DNA of 64,000 nucleotides from Arthrobacter sp. TMP15 (GTDB lineage Bacteria > Actinomycetota > Actinomycetes > Actinomycetales > Micrococcaceae), in assembly GCF_039529835.1 (NCBI RefSeq), contig NZ_CP154262.1, forward strand, positions 1,240,001 to 1,304,000. The letters run 5' to 3'. Below, one piece after another: positions 62,555 through 64,000 of the stretch. Below the pieces are notes generated by a model that saw only the letters and a program-made list of their open reading frames with translations, was not told where the DNA came from and did no database searches. Position numbers and translations under genes: made by a program. Positions within the stretch are counted from its first letter, which is position 1; each line of letters starts with the position of its first letter.

Positions 62555-63050
62555 ACGGCGTCCCTTTCCATGGTGCTCTGGGGTGAGTTGTTTTCAAAGA
62601 GGTGAAGCGGCAAAAATAGTTCCGCAGCGCCGGCAACCGAGCGATCGTGGGTAGCTCACGGTAACCGCCCAAGGCCAAACCGGCATTTTGTTCAAAGAAG
62701 TTTCGGCTTCCGGGATCACCCGTACGCCACAAGGAGTACACCGCACACGCCGCGTACAAAGGCAAGAATGGCAGGCCCAGGCACCAGGCATACTGTGTTG
62801 CGTGGCCGGCTTCGTGCTCCAACAGATCCGGACGGGAGTCAATGAACCTCCGGTCAGCTCGATAGAAAATCACGTTGCCTACAGTAAACGCTCCCGCCAA
62901 CGGAAGCTTGGGCCGGTAATTCGTCCCAAAGATCAATCCCTGCGGACCCTTTTCAACCCTTGTCCGGGTTAACACGGCCAGGAGCAGTCCCGCACCGGTA
63001 GAAAAGTTAAGGGTGTTGGCAATGCAACGGATGTGGAGGGAGGTTTTCAC
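62550..63050 (-). CDS. HEAGH-motif membrane protein
   Basis: A 166-residue protein with LLEHEAGHATQYAW near residues 76-89, a zinc-metallopeptidase-type HExxH, followed by a hydrophobic segment (FLPLYAACAVYSLW). The context GLIFGTNYRPKLPLAGAFTV and NVIFYR suggests a membrane-associated DUF4157-like fold. A third metal ligand may be the Glu in FFEQNAGLALGGY near residue 123. Start is GTG at 63050, overlapping the lipoprotein stop. It may be catalytic or a degenerate relative. Confidence 0.75.
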   Translation of the reverse strand: MKTSLHIRCIANTLNFSTGAGLLLAVLTRTRVEKGPQGLIFGTNYRPKLPLAGAFTVGNVIFYRADRRFIDSRPDLLEHEAGHATQYAWCLGLPFLPLYAACAVYSLWRTGDPGSRNFFEQNAGLALGGYRELPTIARLPALRNYFCRFTSLKTTHPRAPWKGTPS

Positions 63051-63622
63051 GAACTAATCTCCTGTGGCTCCAGGGTATGGCTGTCGGCAATGGCCAGTGC
63101 CGCGAGTGCGTTCGCGGTTGCCGGTTTGGACTTCCCGCAGTTATCCAGCGGCCACTGAATATGGACTGCATCGGCTGTTCCGTTCACCAGCCAGAGCTCC
63201 GGCAAGCGCTCCCCATAGTCCAGACAGTTGGCAACACCGCCCTTGTCACTGGGTTCGGCAAGGGCTGCCAACAAGGCGCTATAGTCGCCAGTGAGATGCT
63301 CTTGGAGCACTGTGCTCTTTGCCGGAGCCGGTGACGTTGTTGAATCAGCAGAAGGAAACTGGCGCTCAAAGGTGCAGCGCACCACATCTACTGGGAGAAA
63401 TTGCTCAGGAACTCGCCCCATCAGTTTCGTTGAGGGATCCGTGGAATCAGTGCCCGTCCCTGTAGGCAGGGAACAATCCACTGTGCTCTGGATGGCTGCT
63501 GGTTCCGGCAAGTAGTGTTCCAGCAGGTAGGGGGACGATGAACTGCATCCGGCCAGCAGCAGCGCTGTGGCAGCCAATGCCGCTGTGACGGAGCCAGTTG
63601 CCCCGCTCTTGATGACCCTCAC
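63047..63622 (-). CDS. Lipoprotein, paralogue of upstream protein
   Basis: A 191-residue predicted lipoprotein; the lipobox LLAGC puts the lipidated cysteine at residue 26. Later stretches YLPEPAAIQSTVDC, GRVPEQFLPVDVV and VLQEHLTGDYSALLAALAEP match the neighbour at 63636 in order, so the two arose by duplication. Several cysteines may form disulfides. GTG start. It overlaps the HEAGH gene by four bases. Confidence 0.82.
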   Translation of the reverse strand: MRVIKSGATGSVTAALAATALLLAGCSSSSPYLLEHYLPEPAAIQSTVDCSLPTGTGTDSTDPSTKLMGRVPEQFLPVDVVRCTFERQFPSADSTTSPAPAKSTVLQEHLTGDYSALLAALAEPSDKGGVANCLDYGERLPELWLVNGTADAVHIQWPLDNCGKSKPATANALAALAIADSHTLEPQEISS

Positions 63623-63635
63623 TGTGTGAAGTCTT

Positions 63636-64000
63636 TCACTGTGATGGGCCTCGAAGGAAAGAGAGGCTGGTGCTTGAAGTGAGAGCCAGTCCAGCCAAGG
63701 CGGCTAACAAGGCAGGGAAGTCCCCGTCCAGGTGCTCCTCCACCACGGTGTAAACGGACTCTGGAGCAACCTTTGAAGACGGATCCGTGAGAGGCGGATC
63801 TGTTGACGGTGGTCCCGTTGACAGATACAGGTCAAGACTGCCCAGCACCACGCGCGAGGTCGCGAAGCCCTCGGGAACACTCACTCTAGCGAGCGACGCC
63901 GGATCCTTCTGTTGTGCTTCTGGCATACGGGGTACCGCCACCTGGCAGTCAAAGCCGTCAAGGACAACCGCCGGTTCAGGAACGTAGTGGCTGACACCGC
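63636..64000 (-). CDS. Paralogous lipoprotein-type protein, 5' end outside window
   Basis: The frame is open from the window edge to its stop at 63636, about 120 codons. It shares YVPEPAVVLDGFDC, VSVPEGFATSRVVLG and VVEEHLDGDFPALLAALAG with the lipoprotein just downstream, showing tandem duplication. It ends with a short different tail. The signal peptide would lie outside the window. The gap to the next gene is 13 bases. Confidence 0.75.
   Translation of the reverse strand, partial: GVSHYVPEPAVVLDGFDCQVAVPRMPEAQQKDPASLARVSVPEGFATSRVVLGSLDLYLSTGPPSTDPPLTDPSSKVAPESVYTVVEEHLDGDFPALLAALAGLALTSSTSLSFLRGPSQ

Overview
The window is a chromosomal core region of a high-GC Gram-positive bacterium, most likely an Arthrobacter-like member of the Micrococcaceae. 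I infer this from gene order (nusA-ylxR-infB-rbfA-truB-ribF-rpsO-pnp; dapA-RNase J-ftsK-pgsA-cinA-clgR-DUF3046-recA-recX-miaB-miaA-dapF; hflX-dinG-lexA-LysM gene-hisC), from actinobacterial families (DUF3046, DUF5302, PriA-type HisA, Rv2578c-type radical SAM protein), from many GTG starts, and from LexA boxes of the actinobacterial/Bacillus type. No tRNA, rRNA, CRISPR array, transposase or phage gene was seen.

Layout. 1-4420: translation factors NusA (end), YlxR, IF-2, RbfA. 4476-7534: a minus-strand accessory block with two lipoproteins around a WXG100-like protein. 7655-16200: truB, two small membrane proteins, a double-GNAT protein, ribF, rpsO, pnp and an M16 peptidase. 16274-21267: molybdenum cofactor genes, moaA-moaD on the minus strand and moeA-moaC-mogA-moaE on the plus strand, running into dapB. 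22027-33658: dapA, RNase J, FtsK, PgsA, CinA-like amidase, ClgR, RecA and RecX. 33719-43234: a secreted coiled-coil protein, miaB, miaA, dapF, a methyltransferase, hflX and dinG. 43678-45234: lexA and a divergent SOS-type LysM membrane protein. 45578-51563: hisC-hisB-hisH-small membrane protein-priA-SseB protein-MFS transporter. 51675-54347: DUF1844 gene and the infC-rpmI-rplT operon. 54414-61719: rRNA methyltransferase, cation efflux protein, MFS transporter, Nudix hydrolase, DUF5302 protein, radical SAM protein and an acyl-CoA ligase. 61885-64000: a four-gene overlapping minus-strand cluster of two related lipoprotein-type proteins, a HEAGH membrane protein and a SIMPL protein.

How parts work together. 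RecA, LexA, the LysM protein and the radical SAM protein share 16-base LexA boxes and form a visible local SOS regulon. The Moco genes form a near-complete pathway. The his genes cover part of histidine synthesis only: hisD, hisF, hisG and hisIE are not here.

The least explained signals are: a probable AUU start for infC; many degenerate short tandem repeats (mostly 13-20 nt period, one of 32 nt), several of which duplicate a gene's own stop-codon region; the WXG/lipoprotein block; the HEAGH/SIMPL/lipoprotein cluster; an SOS box at the radical SAM gene; and a set of genes with a -10 element 6-8 nt before the start codon, which suggests leaderless transcripts. All positions were read by eye; no database search was run.
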